Assembly (NCBI RefSeq): GCF_025685685.1
Contig: NZ_JAGSYH010000003.1
Coordinates: 124,001-188,000 of the forward strand
Direction of reading: 5' to 3'
Origin: Acidicapsa dinghuensis
GTDB taxonomy: Bacteria > Acidobacteriota > Terriglobia > Terriglobales > Acidobacteriaceae
Length of the DNA: 64,000 nucleotides
The notes beneath the pieces are model-generated. The model ran no database searches and was not told the origin of the DNA. It worked only from the letters and a program-made list of their open reading frames with translations. Positions 7,919 through 16,880 of the stretch are shown in pieces (positions within the stretch are counted from its first letter, which is position 1; every line of letters begins with the position of its first letter). A program made the position numbers and the translations under genes.

Positions 7919-9106
7919 CTAAGCATTCATATCGTGCGCATCGCCAAGCTGCAGCCGCACTTCCATCTTCCTGCGACCCCGATACAGTGTCACCGAAACG
8001 GTATCGCCCGGCTGATGCTTCTCCATGACCGCGCCAATGTCTGACGTGTCCTGAATCTCCCTGCCGTCAATTCCCACAATCAAATCCCCGCCAATCAGGA
8101 TCGACATGTTGCCGAGATAGGCCTCTTCGTTGCCTCCGCGAATACCGGCTCGATCCGCCGCTCCGCCTTGAACAACCTTCTCCACCAGTACGCCTGAAAC
8201 CGCAGGTAATCCCATCTGTTCCGCCACATCCGGTCCAATGGCAAGCGATGTAATCCCCAGCGAAGGCCGCCGCACCCGCCCGTAGCGCATGAAGTCGTTC
8301 AGCACCGCCTTGGCCGTGTTGATCGGAATGGCAAATCCGATGCCCGAGCTCTGCTCCGCGCCACCCGTCGCAATCATGGTGTTGATGCCGATCACTTCGC
8401 CGCGCGAGTTCAGCAGCGGCCCCCCCGAGTTGCCCGGATTGATCGCCGCATCCGTCTGAATCGCATCCTCAATCGGCGAGCCCTGCGGCCCGCGCACCGA
8501 GCGAATCGAGCTGATGATGCCGCGCGTCATCGTTCCGCTCAACCCAAACGGATTGCCGATGGCATACACCTTTTGCCCCACCATCAGGCTCGTAGAATCA
8601 GCCAGCGTCACCGGCTGCAGATTCGGAGCATTAATCTGCAGCAGCGCCAGATCATGCACCTTGTCCGAGGCAACGATCGTCGCCTTGTAGGTGTGCTTGT
8701 CGTGCGTCTTAACTTCAATGCGGTTCGCATCGGCGATCACATGGAAATTCGTCAGCACATGTCCCGCGCGATCAAGAATGAAGCCCGATCCCTGACCCTC
8801 TTGCGGCACCTCGCCATAAAAAAAGTTAAAAGAGACCGACCGTGATGTAATGTTCACCACCGAGTCGACGGTCTTCTTGTAAACCACAATATTGTTCTGC
8901 TCTTCAGCATCAAAAGCGGGCGCAGCCTGAGCTTCCGTCAACTCCAGCGGCGATCTGGTCACACTCGTTCCATGCAGACCCAATCCACCCACCGCATCGA
9001 CAAGATGATCCGGAAAATGACTGGTAACCCACCAGAATCCACCTACAAGCAATACAACCAGCAGCAATCGGCGCAAGCGCATACCTCTTTCCAAGCCTTT
9101 CCACAA
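7919..9106 (-). CDS. HtrA/DegP-type trypsin-like serine protease with one PDZ domain
   Basis: The 395-residue periplasmic protease has one N-terminal membrane anchor or uncleaved signal (about 9-30). A trypsin-like domain follows with His122 (TNFHV), Asp152 (HDLALL) and Ser227 (INPGNSGGP) as the catalytic triad. One C-terminal PDZ domain (about 290-385) contains GVLVEKVVQGGAADRAG. A single PDZ and the anchor make it more DegS/HhoB-like than DegP in layout. It likely degrades misfolded envelope proteins or cleaves a stress-signalling anti-sigma factor; none is adjacent. An alternative ATG is at residue 9. coaE and folD lie upstream on the same strand. Confidence 0.93.
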   Translation of the reverse strand: MWKGLERGMRLRRLLLVVLLVGGFWWVTSHFPDHLVDAVGGLGLHGTSVTRSPLELTEAQAAPAFDAEEQNNIVVYKKTVDSVVNITSRSVSFNFFYGEVPQEGQGSGFILDRAGHVLTNFHVIADANRIEVKTHDKHTYKATIVASDKVHDLALLQINAPNLQPVTLADSTSLMVGQKVYAIGNPFGLSGTMTRGIISSIRSVRGPQGSPIEDAIQTDAAINPGNSGGPLLNSRGEVIGINTMIATGGAEQSSGIGFAIPINTAKAVLNDFMRYGRVRRPSLGITSLAIGPDVAEQMGLPAVSGVLVEKVVQGGAADRAGIRGGNEEAYLGNMSILIGGDLIVGIDGREIQDTSDIGAVMEKHQPGDTVSVTLYRGRRKMEVRLQLGDAHDMNA

Positions 9107-9154
9107 CGAGGCGCAAGCTGCAGTCTTCTTAGACCGGCTCGTCGCCCGCTGTTT

Positions 9155-9847
9155 CTATTGTATGAACTCAGTATTCCGCAAATTGTTGCCGAGCTCCCGC
9201 AGCTGCATCCAAACCGCATCCACCTGCCGCTTCAGGTCCTCAAAATCCCCGGAATTTTCAATCACGTAGTCGGCGCGCGATTTCTTCACTGCATCGCTCA
9301 ACTGCTGCGCCAGCCGCGACCGCGCATCGGCGGCAATCTTCTCGTCCCACGCTCCTGGCGAAAGCCGCGCCACATAGCGCGCAATCTTCACCTCATCAGG
9401 AGCCGCAACCACAATCACGCGATCAAATCGCCTGCGCCAGTAAGTCAGAATCCCCTCCGACTCACCCCTCAGCCGCGCATCGCGTTCCACCTCAAAAATC
9501 AGCGCCGACTCCACCACCGCCACGGCCTTTGGATCGCGCAGATACACCTGTCGCATCCAGTCGCCCTGCGCCGCAATCACCGCCGGATGCACAATCGCAT
9601 TCAGCTCATGCAGCCGCCCTCCGCGAAAAGCCAGCTCCGCCAGCCGTGCGCGGTCCAGATGCCCATCCGGCCCAACCACCTCCGGCCCGAAGACTTCGAC
9701 AATCTCGTCAAAAACTGCGTGCCCCGGCTCCATCAGCTCCCGGCCCACCTCATCCGCTTGAATGACCTCAGCGCCCAGCTCCTTCAGATAGCTCGAGACG
9801 GTGCTTTTCCCGCTCCCCAGGCCACCTGTCAATCCCACTCGCACCAT
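9155..9847 (-). CDS. coaE: dephospho-CoA kinase
   Basis: CoaE phosphorylates the 3'-hydroxyl of dephospho-CoA, the last step of coenzyme A synthesis. The 230 residues begin with the P-loop GGLGSGKST (8-16), followed by LGAEVIQADEVGRELM and HPAVIAAQ. The lid region is RRRFDRVIVVAAPDEVKIAR. It sits 5 bases downstream of folD and 48 bases upstream of the HtrA gene, so folD-coaE-htrA is probably one transcript. panB and panC, also needed for CoA, are 7 kb away. Confidence 0.95.
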   Translation of the reverse strand: MVRVGLTGGLGSGKSTVSSYLKELGAEVIQADEVGRELMEPGHAVFDEIVEVFGPEVVGPDGHLDRARLAELAFRGGRLHELNAIVHPAVIAAQGDWMRQVYLRDPKAVAVVESALIFEVERDARLRGESEGILTYWRRRFDRVIVVAAPDEVKIARYVARLSPGAWDEKIAADARSRLAQQLSDAVKKSRADYVIENSGDFEDLKRQVDAVWMQLRELGNNLRNTEFIQ

Positions 9848-9852
9848 CGCAG

Positions 9853-10767
9853 CTAAAGCCCCCGCCGCAGCCGCGCTGCCCGCACCGTGTTCGCCATCAG
9901 CATCGCAATCGTCAGCGGTCCCACCCCACCCGGAACCGGCGTATACGCTCCCGCAATCTCAAACGCCTTGGGATGCACGTCGCCCACAATCGTCGATCCG
10001 CGCCTCGCAAAGATATCAGCGCGCTTGCCGTCACCCGCAAAGTACTTCTCAAACTCCACCGGATCGGTAATGCGGTTAATGCCCACATCAATCACCGTCG
10101 CCCCCGGCTTCACCATCTCTGGGGTAATGAATCCCGGCCTTCCAATCGCCGCCACCAGAATGTCCGCCTCACGCGTCACCTCTGGCAGATCACGGGTCTT
10201 CGAGTGGCAAATCGTCACCGTCGCATTCTCATGCAGCAGCAGCATCGCCGCCGGCTTGCCCACAATATCGCTGCGTCCCACCACCACCGCACGCTGCCCC
10301 GCGATCGGGATGCCGCTGCGCTTCAAAATCTCCACCACTCCAGATGGAGTACACGGAGCCAGCGCTGGCCGTCCCGCCTGCAGTCTGCCCGCATTCACAG
10401 GATGAAACCCATCCACATCCTTTTCCGGCATCACAGAATCCAGCAGCAACTTGGTATCCACCTGCTTCGGCAGCGGCAGCTGAATCAGAATGCCATCGAC
10501 ATCCTCGCGCGCGTTCAGATTGGCGACCAGCTTCAACGTCTCTTCCGTTGTCACCGTCTCCGGCGGCTCAATCATCTCGCTGAACAGCCCCAGCTCGCCG
10601 CACGTCTTCACCTTGCTGCGGACATACAGCTCCGACGCCGGATCATGCCCCACCAGCACCGCGGCCAGCCCAGGCTTGATTCCCTGCTCCGCCAGCTTCT
10701 TTACATCCTCGGCGACCTCTGCTTTAATCTCCGCCGCAATCGCCGTACCATCCAGAATTCGACTCAT
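9853..10767 (-). CDS. folD: methylenetetrahydrofolate dehydrogenase/cyclohydrolase
   Basis: FolD interconverts 5,10-methylene-, methenyl- and 10-formyl-tetrahydrofolate, supplying one-carbon units. I chose the ATG at 10767 (MSRILDGTAIAAEI) over one six codons upstream because it matches the family start. Motifs are YVRSKVKTCGELG (catalytic Lys and Tyr), ILIQLPLPKQVD, the NADP site VVVGRSDIVGKPAA, and PVPGGVGPLTIAMLMANT near the C-terminus. It is followed 5 bases later by coaE. A long antisense frame covers it but is a codon-bias shadow. Confidence 0.96.
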   Translation of the reverse strand: MSRILDGTAIAAEIKAEVAEDVKKLAEQGIKPGLAAVLVGHDPASELYVRSKVKTCGELGLFSEMIEPPETVTTEETLKLVANLNAREDVDGILIQLPLPKQVDTKLLLDSVMPEKDVDGFHPVNAGRLQAGRPALAPCTPSGVVEILKRSGIPIAGQRAVVVGRSDIVGKPAAMLLLHENATVTICHSKTRDLPEVTREADILVAAIGRPGFITPEMVKPGATVIDVGINRITDPVEFEKYFAGDGKRADIFARRGSTIVGDVHPKAFEIAGAYTPVPGGVGPLTIAMLMANTVRAARLRRGL

Positions 10768-10870
10768 TCGCAACTCGACTCCCAACTTGCCATCCTAACA
10801 ACTCACCATCAGCCTCGCACGTCTACCAATGCTAAGTAGCGGTACACGATACTGGAGTTATCCTGACCAC

Positions 10871-12925
10871 ATGCCTCTGCGCCCGCAGCGTTCCTGGGTC
10901 TTCGCAGCTCTCCTTCTGAGCCTGGCCACCGTGCTCGCGCAGCCATCCCCTGGCATCGCCGCTGCTCCATCCATGCTCGACCTTAAGGATGTCGGCAAAG
11001 GCGCGGTTCCCATCGATGGCTCCTGGCTCTTTCAAACCGGCGACAACCCTTCGTGGTCCTCGCCCGCCCTCGATGACTCATCCTGGTCGACCATCCGGCC
11101 CGACGAACCATGGGGCCTGCAAGGACATCCCGCCTATTCCGGATTCGCCTGGTATCGCCGTCACATCCGCATTACCGCAGCCCCAGGCGAAACCGGCGAA
11201 TTCCTGATTCTCATGCCCGCCATCGACGATGCCTATCAGGTCTTCTGGAACGGCATAGAAATCGGCCACATCGGAACCCTGCCACCACGCGCATCATGGC
11301 CCGCTACCCGCGCACCACACATCTTCAGCTTTCCCGGACCCGGCGCTGGCGTGCTCGCTGTCCGCGTCTGGAAAGACCCACCCGGATCGAGCGATTCCGG
11401 AGCTATCGGCGGCTTTCGCGACACCCCCATGATCGGCAATGCCGACTCCATTCAGGGACAGATGGCGATCTCCAACTACGCAAATCTGCTCGGCAACGCC
11501 TATTCCATCGGCATCAACCTGCTCTACGGGCTTGTCTCCCTCATTGTCTTCATCGCATGGTTCCGCAACCGTCAATACACCATCCTGCTCTGGTTCGCCA
11601 TCTTCACCGGATGCCCCTCGCTATGGGGCGCCTTCTACACCCTGCGCATGCCCATCGACGCGACCGTCGCTTCAGGCCTGCTGCAACCCCTCTTTGCCCT
11701 GCGCAACATTGCTCTCTGGTACCTGCTGCTGGAGTTGCTGCAAGTAGACAAGGATTCCCCACTCCGCCGCTGGGCGCGCGTGCTCGCCATCATCTCCATC
11801 GCCTGCGGCACACTGGACGGTGTCCTCAACTTTCTCTACTACTTCATCGGTTGGTATGACCACCCCTGGATCGACATTACGGATGCCATCCTCACCACCG
11901 TCACCACGGCAGTCGAAGTCTTTCCGCTCGTCATCGTTGCCCTCGCCATCCGCCGTAAACTCAGCCCCGAGCGCTGGGCCGTTGCTTCCGCAGCCTTCTT
12001 CTCCCACATGCTGCTGGTCGTCACCGCAGCCAGCCAGCAGGGGCAACGGTTCACCCACTGGTCGATCTCCAACAATCTCAGCCAGCCGCTCTTTTCGCTC
12101 TTCGGTACCTACTTCACCCCGCCCATCCTCGCCGACACCATACTCTTCATCGCCATCCTCTACGCCCTCTACCGCTATGGACGCGAACAGTCTCGCAAGC
12201 AGAGCCTGCTCGCGGCAGATCTCCAGCGCGCTCGTGAAATCCAACAGGCGCTCATCCCCGAAGCCATCCCTCCCATCGAAGGCTTCACCATCACCAGCGC
12301 CTATCAACCAGCTCAAGACGTAGGCGGCGACTTCTTCCAGGTAATCCCCTGCGAAGACGGCTCCATCCTCATCGCGCTAGGTGACGTCAGTGGCAAAGGC
12401 CTCCAGGCCGCCATGAGCGTGTCCATGATCCTTGGCATCCTCCGCACTCTCGCCGATTCGACAAACAGCCCAGCCGAAATCCTCTCCGGGCTCAATCGCC
12501 GCATGTATCAGCGCATCGGCGATGGCTTCGCCACAGCTATCGTCGCGCGTGCATCTCTCGATGGAAACCTCACCTTCGCCAGCGCCGGTCATCTTCCGCC
12601 CTACCTCAACGGCAAAGAGCTCCAGATACCCGGCTCACTGCCTCTCGGCGTCGTCCCCGACCTTGCCTGCGAAGAAGTAACCATGCGCCTCTCCGCCAAT
12701 TGCCAGCTAACTCTCTACACCGATGGCCTTCTCGAAGCTCGCAACGGCTCCGGCGAACTCTATGGATTCGCCCGTCTCAACACCCTCTTCGCCTCTCGTC
12801 CCAGTGCCGAAGACGCAGCCCAGGCTGCCGTCCGTTTCGGCCAGGAAGACGACATCACCGTTCTCACCCTCAACCGTTCGACCTCCCAGTCGCTGCGGCT
12901 CGATGAAAAGTTTGCTCCCATTTAG
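10871..12925 (+). CDS. membrane receptor-type SpoIIE family protein phosphatase (first of tandem pair)
   Basis: The ATG at 10871 gives a standard signal peptide (MPLRPQRSWVFAALLLSL); a longer in-frame start exists at 10829. After the signal comes an extracellular domain of about 170 residues resembling a glycosidase-type jelly roll (GSWLFQTGDNPSW, GFAWYRRHIRI). Several hydrophobic segments follow, in the style of 7TM sensor proteins. The cytosolic PP2C-like SpoIIE domain has QQALIPEA, GGDFF, GDVSGKG and GQEDDITVL, carrying the metal Asp residues. Such phosphatases dephosphorylate anti-anti-sigma factors in partner-switching pathways. No sigma, anti-sigma or antagonist gene is next to it. The next gene is a paralogue with the same layout. 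Confidence 0.88.
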   Translation: MPLRPQRSWVFAALLLSLATVLAQPSPGIAAAPSMLDLKDVGKGAVPIDGSWLFQTGDNPSWSSPALDDSSWSTIRPDEPWGLQGHPAYSGFAWYRRHIRITAAPGETGEFLILMPAIDDAYQVFWNGIEIGHIGTLPPRASWPATRAPHIFSFPGPGAGVLAVRVWKDPPGSSDSGAIGGFRDTPMIGNADSIQGQMAISNYANLLGNAYSIGINLLYGLVSLIVFIAWFRNRQYTILLWFAIFTGCPSLWGAFYTLRMPIDATVASGLLQPLFALRNIALWYLLLELLQVDKDSPLRRWARVLAIISIACGTLDGVLNFLYYFIGWYDHPWIDITDAILTTVTTAVEVFPLVIVALAIRRKLSPERWAVASAAFFSHMLLVVTAASQQGQRFTHWSISNNLSQPLFSLFGTYFTPPILADTILFIAILYALYRYGREQSRKQSLLAADLQRAREIQQALIPEAIPPIEGFTITSAYQPAQDVGGDFFQVIPCEDGSILIALGDVSGKGLQAAMSVSMILGILRTLADSTNSPAEILSGLNRRMYQRIGDGFATAIVARASLDGNLTFASAGHLPPYLNGKELQIPGSLPLGVVPDLACEEVTMRLSANCQLTLYTDGLLEARNGSGELYGFARLNTLFASRPSAEDAAQAAVRFGQEDDITVLTLNRSTSQSLRLDEKFAPI

Positions 12926-12990
12926 GAACACTTGTCGTCTTTCTCCTTTGTTGGTGCTCTAAACCCTTGAGAAAGCGATATTCTTCCCAC

Positions 12991-15072
12991 ATGCGTTCTA
13001 AACGCTGCCGGGCCTATTTATCTTTTGCTTTATTTGTAATTGCCTTATCCGTTGCAGTCGCCCAGAAGCCGTCCGTTTCCCCACAACGCAGCACGACCGC
13101 CATTTCTCCAATGGTGCTGCGTAACCTCGGCTCAGGAGCGATTCCACTTGACGGCATCTGGCAATTCCACACGGGAGACGATCCCGCGTGGGCCGACCCG
13201 TCTTTTGATGATTCCCAATGGGAACAGCTCACATCCGGTAAGCCCTGGGGCGAACAAGGCCACGCCAGCTACGCCGGTTTCGCCTGGTATCGCCGCCACA
13301 TCTCGTCCGATCTCACAAGAAGCCCCGGCAATCTAGCCATCCTGATCCCTCACATCGACGACACCTACGAGCTGTACTGGAACGGCCGGCTCATAGGCAG
13401 TAATGGGAAACTTCCGCCACACCCGGCCTGGTATTCCGACTCGCAGCCTTCGCAGACCTTCGGCTGGCCGGTCCATGATTCGGGCGTTCTGGCTATACGC
13501 GTCTGGAAAGCGCCGCTGACAACCGAAGACAACGGCCTTCGTGGTGGCTTCGAAGCTCCTCCGTTAGTCGGTAGTTCTCAAGCCATCACAGCCGCAAAAT
13601 CCGAGCTCGATTATCAATGGCTGCGCAGCCGTCAGTTCGTCTACGCCGAAGACCTCCTGTATTTCATCGTCGCATTGCTCGGTTTCCTGGCATGGCTGCG
13701 CGACCGGCACCAGTGGACACTACTCTGGATCGCCGGCTTTGCATTCGCCTCCATCACCCGCGTCGCACTCTATGGCATGGGATTTCCCATACCACGTTCC
13801 CTCGCTGATACTGTCGCCAGCCTTTCCTCTTCCATTCGCGATATCTCACTCTGGTTTCTGTTGTTAACGCTGCTTGACCTTCGCAATTCCCCAGGCATCG
13901 TACGCCTAACCCGCGCCTTCGCTGTAGCGAGCCTGTTATCGACAACCCTGGACGGTGTTGTCGTTATGTTCCTGTGGCCGTCCTCCACTTCGCACCATGA
14001 AGTGCTTCTGATCGACGCCTCTCTTACTGCGATCTATATCGTTACAGCCGCACTCCCGTTGTTCCTCGTTCTCTACGCATTTCAGCGCAACCTCGGGAAG
14101 GGTCTGGCTTCCCGCATCCTCGCCATCACGGCATTCGCCTGCGGCATGCTCCAGGTAGTGCAAAACATAGCGCCCCAGGGTAGCCGTTATACCCACTGGA
14201 CCCTTTCCGATCGCATGTCCGCGCCGCTGTTCGTGCTCAACGGCAACGCTGTCTCATTTACCACCCTCGCCGGCCTGCTTCTTCTGGCAGCATTGGTCTT
14301 CGCCGTTTACCGGCACGCCCTCGACGATCGCCGTCGCCAGATCGCTCTGCAGCAGGAGTTCCGCAGCGCCCAGGAAGTCCAACAGGCTCTTATCCCCGAG
14401 GCCGAAGAGCGCGTCCCCGGTTTCATTCTCACCAGCTCCTATATCCCCGCAGCCGAGGTCGGCGGAGATTTCTTCCAGCTAATTCCCGCTGAGGGCGATT
14501 ACGAAGGCTCCACTCTCGTGCTAATGGGAGACGTCAGCGGTAAAGGTCTAAAAGCTGCCCTCGTCGTCGCACTCATTGTCGGAGCTGTCCGCGCTCTCGC
14601 GGAAACAACTGCAAGCCCAGCCGAGATTCTCGCCGGCATTAACCGCCGCGTCTGCGGACGTCTCCAGGGCGGCTTCGTCACCTGCCTCGTCATGCGCCTC
14701 GACTCCGACGGCAACTGCGTCATCGCTAACGCCGGCCATCCGCCACCATTCCTCAATCACAAGGAAATGGAAACGCCCGGAGCATTGCCGCTCGGTCTCA
14801 TCAACGGTGTTTTGTACCATGAGCTGCGCTTCGAAATTCAAGCGGAAGACCGGCTCAGCCTCTACACCGACGGCCTTCTCGAAGCCCGCAGCGAAAGCGG
14901 AGAGATCTATGGCTTCGAACGTGTGCATGCTCTCTTCGCGCGCAAGCCCAGTGCAGCCGAAGCTGCCCAGGCCGCGCTCGATTTCGGCCAGGAAGACGAC
15001 ATCACCATCCTGACCCTGACCCGCCTGGAAGAACCAATTACCCAGACAAGCCAGGTCAGCTACGCCATTTGA
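12991..15072 (+). CDS. membrane receptor-type SpoIIE family protein phosphatase (second of tandem pair)
   Basis: This paralogue of the preceding gene has the same order: signal peptide, jelly-roll-like extracellular domain (GIWQFHTGDDPAWADPSFDD, then GFAWYRRHIS), seven or so hydrophobic segments, and a C-terminal SpoIIE phosphatase domain. The phosphatase metal motifs are GGDFFQ, GDVSGKG and GQEDDITIL. I chose ATG 12991, which starts just before the hydrophobic signal, over TTG 12967. The gap from the first copy is only about 65 bases, so both probably share a message and arose by duplication. The extracellular halves differ more than the phosphatase halves, suggesting different signals feeding one output. 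Confidence 0.88.
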   Translation: MRSKRCRAYLSFALFVIALSVAVAQKPSVSPQRSTTAISPMVLRNLGSGAIPLDGIWQFHTGDDPAWADPSFDDSQWEQLTSGKPWGEQGHASYAGFAWYRRHISSDLTRSPGNLAILIPHIDDTYELYWNGRLIGSNGKLPPHPAWYSDSQPSQTFGWPVHDSGVLAIRVWKAPLTTEDNGLRGGFEAPPLVGSSQAITAAKSELDYQWLRSRQFVYAEDLLYFIVALLGFLAWLRDRHQWTLLWIAGFAFASITRVALYGMGFPIPRSLADTVASLSSSIRDISLWFLLLTLLDLRNSPGIVRLTRAFAVASLLSTTLDGVVVMFLWPSSTSHHEVLLIDASLTAIYIVTAALPLFLVLYAFQRNLGKGLASRILAITAFACGMLQVVQNIAPQGSRYTHWTLSDRMSAPLFVLNGNAVSFTTLAGLLLLAALVFAVYRHALDDRRRQIALQQEFRSAQEVQQALIPEAEERVPGFILTSSYIPAAEVGGDFFQLIPAEGDYEGSTLVLMGDVSGKGLKAALVVALIVGAVRALAETTASPAEILAGINRRVCGRLQGGFVTCLVMRLDSDGNCVIANAGHPPPFLNHKEMETPGALPLGLINGVLYHELRFEIQAEDRLSLYTDGLLEARSESGEIYGFERVHALFARKPSAAEAAQAALDFGQEDDITILTLTRLEEPITQTSQVSYAI

Positions 15073-15120
15073 TTGGGAGAACGGAGACATCAAGAGCAAG
15101 CAGAAACATCGGAAGTGTTT

Positions 15121-15164
15121 TTGTCTTTCTGTCTGTCATTCCCGCAGGGAATTCGCTTTTCCCT
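15121..15164 (+). repeat. short dispersed repeat (GTCATTCCCGCAGGGAAT unit)
   Basis: This unit reads CTGTCATTCCCGCAGGGAAT followed by TCGCTTTTCCCT. A close copy lies in inverted orientation at 53176-53218, and related units sit inside both composite repeats (about 7677 and 43480). It is intergenic, after the second SpoIIE gene. Confidence 0.7.
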
Positions 15165-15199
15165 GACAAACCATCGATCACTTCACATCACACTCACTT

Positions 15200-15655
15200 C
15201 TACCGGATCGTATCCTTCAGCACATCCGCTTCCGCGGCATATGCCTCTTCCGTGCTCTTGCGCACCTGCTTCACGATCTTCGTCCACACCGGATTGAACT
15301 CGGCCGTTGGCAGGGTGCCTTCGGCAATCTGCTTCTCGTACTTCTCATAAGCACGAGTCCACTTCTGATACGACGGCAGTTGCTTCACCATCTCAAACGC
15401 CGCCGCCATCACCACGCCCACATCGCCCTTGTTCTCCTCGGCAACATGAGCATAGACCTCATCGTGATGTTCCTCGATCCACTGGAAAGCCACCGGCATC
15501 ATCACTTCGCAAACCCAGAAGTTATAGGCATTCAACGCCTCAATGCCCGAGATCCATGACGGATGCATCTCCCAGTCCGGATGCACCCCCTTCAAGCTGA
15601 ACTTCGGATGCTGCCTCGCAATCAATTCTGTTGTTTTCGTTTTGCATTGACCCAT
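15200..15655 (-). CDS. conserved-looking hypothetical protein, unknown family
   Basis: I do not recognise this protein. I chose ATG 15655 (MGQCKTKTTELIARQHPKF) because a strong AAGGAG site lies just upstream; a longer frame extends to 15766. The 151 residues are soluble, acidic and probably helical, rich in Trp and His (HPDWEMHPSWISGIEALNAY), with VEE/HHDEV-like acidic helices in the middle and a charged C-terminus. There is no signal, membrane segment or known catalytic motif. It is divergent from the XRE regulator gene across about 300 bases that must hold both promoters, which suggests regulation by that protein. Confidence 0.7.
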   Translation of the reverse strand: MGQCKTKTTELIARQHPKFSLKGVHPDWEMHPSWISGIEALNAYNFWVCEVMMPVAFQWIEEHHDEVYAHVAEENKGDVGVVMAAAFEMVKQLPSYQKWTRAYEKYEKQIAEGTLPTAEFNPVWTKIVKQVRKSTEEAYAAEADVLKDTIR

Positions 15656-15954
15656 GGGGGAGTTCTCCTTTTGTTTTTCTTTGGAATGAATGTATCGATT
15701 GCTCTCAAAACAAGCCTTCTTCGACAAGCGCACACGTTCGTGGCGAAAAGAGAAGTCACTTTTCACTAGTTACCGAAGTAAGGTATCGAATTGGTGTGTT
15801 TATATCAGAACTGCGTATACGGCACGCGAAAAGATTCCCGATGTGCCTTTCCCGTCAATGGGATAGCTTCTGAATCGTCTCGAAATAGCGAGGAATTCCA
15901 TCAGATCTCGTTTTCTTTCTTGACAGATCTATTGCTTATACGCAACATAATCAT

Positions 15955-16260
15955 GTGAGTAATAACGGAAATCCGAGCAATCAGGCCGGCGAAAGCGGTC
16001 TCTACAACCGCATTTCCGTTCTGCGCGCCGAGCGCGGCATTACCCGGCAGCAGTTGGCCGATGCTCTCCACATCAACTATCAGACCATCGGTTTTCTCGA
16101 ACGAGGCGATTACGGCCCCAGCCTCAAGCTGGCCTTTGGCCTCTCTGAATTCTTCAGTCTGCCCATCGAAGCCATCTTCTCGACCCGGCCATTCCAACCG
16201 CTAAGCCAACAGGTCTACGGCCGTCGCACCCCCGAAGATGATCCGTTCAATCACCAGTAA
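15955..16260 (+). CDS. XRE-family (Cro/CI-type) transcriptional regulator
   Basis: The 101-residue protein is essentially one helix-turn-helix domain (about 19-75): NRISVLRAERGITRQQLADALHINYQTIGFLERGDYGPSLKLAFGLSEFF, here given in outline by its turn motif TRQQLADALHIN. The short C-terminus (FSTRPFQPLSQQVYGRR) resembles small YdcN/Xre-like repressors. The predicted start is GTG with no ribosome site before it. A TTGACA box at 15920-15925 and CATAAT at 15946-15951 are so close that the message could be leaderless. A membrane-protein gene follows after 11 bases and is likely co-transcribed. Confidence 0.85.
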   Translation: MSNNGNPSNQAGESGLYNRISVLRAERGITRQQLADALHINYQTIGFLERGDYGPSLKLAFGLSEFFSLPIEAIFSTRPFQPLSQQVYGRRTPEDDPFNHQ

Positions 16261-16271
16261 AAGGAGCAACT

Positions 16272-16868
16272 ATGCGCGCGGAGCTGATCCTCTTCGGCAA
16301 ACCCATCGATCTCTCCCGGCAACATCGCCGCCGCATCCTCGTCGTCTGCGTCTACGCGGCTCTGCTGCTGGCTCTTGCCTCTCTCGCATGGTTTGCCAGT
16401 ACCCCCTCGAACCTGCTGGTCGGCTCAACCTATGTATTCTTTTTCACCCTCGGCATAAATTACGTTCTGCTGGGCGGCTATGCACGCAGCGGTCTCATCC
16501 GCGCATTTGCAAACACACCTCCGCCAGAGACGGCGCGGACGCCATTCATTCCCCTGGCCCTGCGCGTGCGTCCCATAGAAATCGTCGACACCGAATGGCG
16601 CAACGATGAGCGCGAACTTCAGGTTCGGGACCGGGCACACTACAGCGCTTATCAGGTCGTTTCGATAACTCTCGTTTTCATCTGGCTGTTGAATAGCTGG
16701 ACCATCTCACCATTACGCTTCGTCAAATGGTGGCCGCAGACAATCGTGCACGACACAGCATCCCTGCTTGCACTCGTCGGCGTTCTCCTGTCCATCACGC
16801 TGCCTCAGGCCATCATCCTCTGGCGTGAGCCCGACATGGCAGAACTGCCCTTGGATGACGAGAACTGA
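16272..16868 (+). CDS. four-helix integral membrane protein, unknown function
   Basis: The 198-residue protein has four hydrophobic segments in two pairs (about 25-45, 50-70, 125-145 and 160-180). Between the pairs is a charged cytosolic or periplasmic loop (VRPIEIVDTEWRNDERELQVRD). A good AAGGAG ribosome site precedes the ATG. It follows the XRE regulator by 11 bases. Small membrane proteins paired with a compact XRE regulator are common in Acidobacteriota, where the pair often acts in envelope or stress responses; the role here is unknown. Confidence 0.75.
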   Translation: MRAELILFGKPIDLSRQHRRRILVVCVYAALLLALASLAWFASTPSNLLVGSTYVFFFTLGINYVLLGGYARSGLIRAFANTPPPETARTPFIPLALRVRPIEIVDTEWRNDERELQVRDRAHYSAYQVVSITLVFIWLLNSWTISPLRFVKWWPQTIVHDTASLLALVGVLLSITLPQAIILWREPDMAELPLDDEN

Positions 16869-16880
16869 AGCGAGACAGTC

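Noticed and set aside
9973..10839. A 288-codon plus-strand open frame over folD
   Set aside because: It mirrors folD codon bias, is Arg/His-rich and has no signature; folD is unmistakable on the minus strand.
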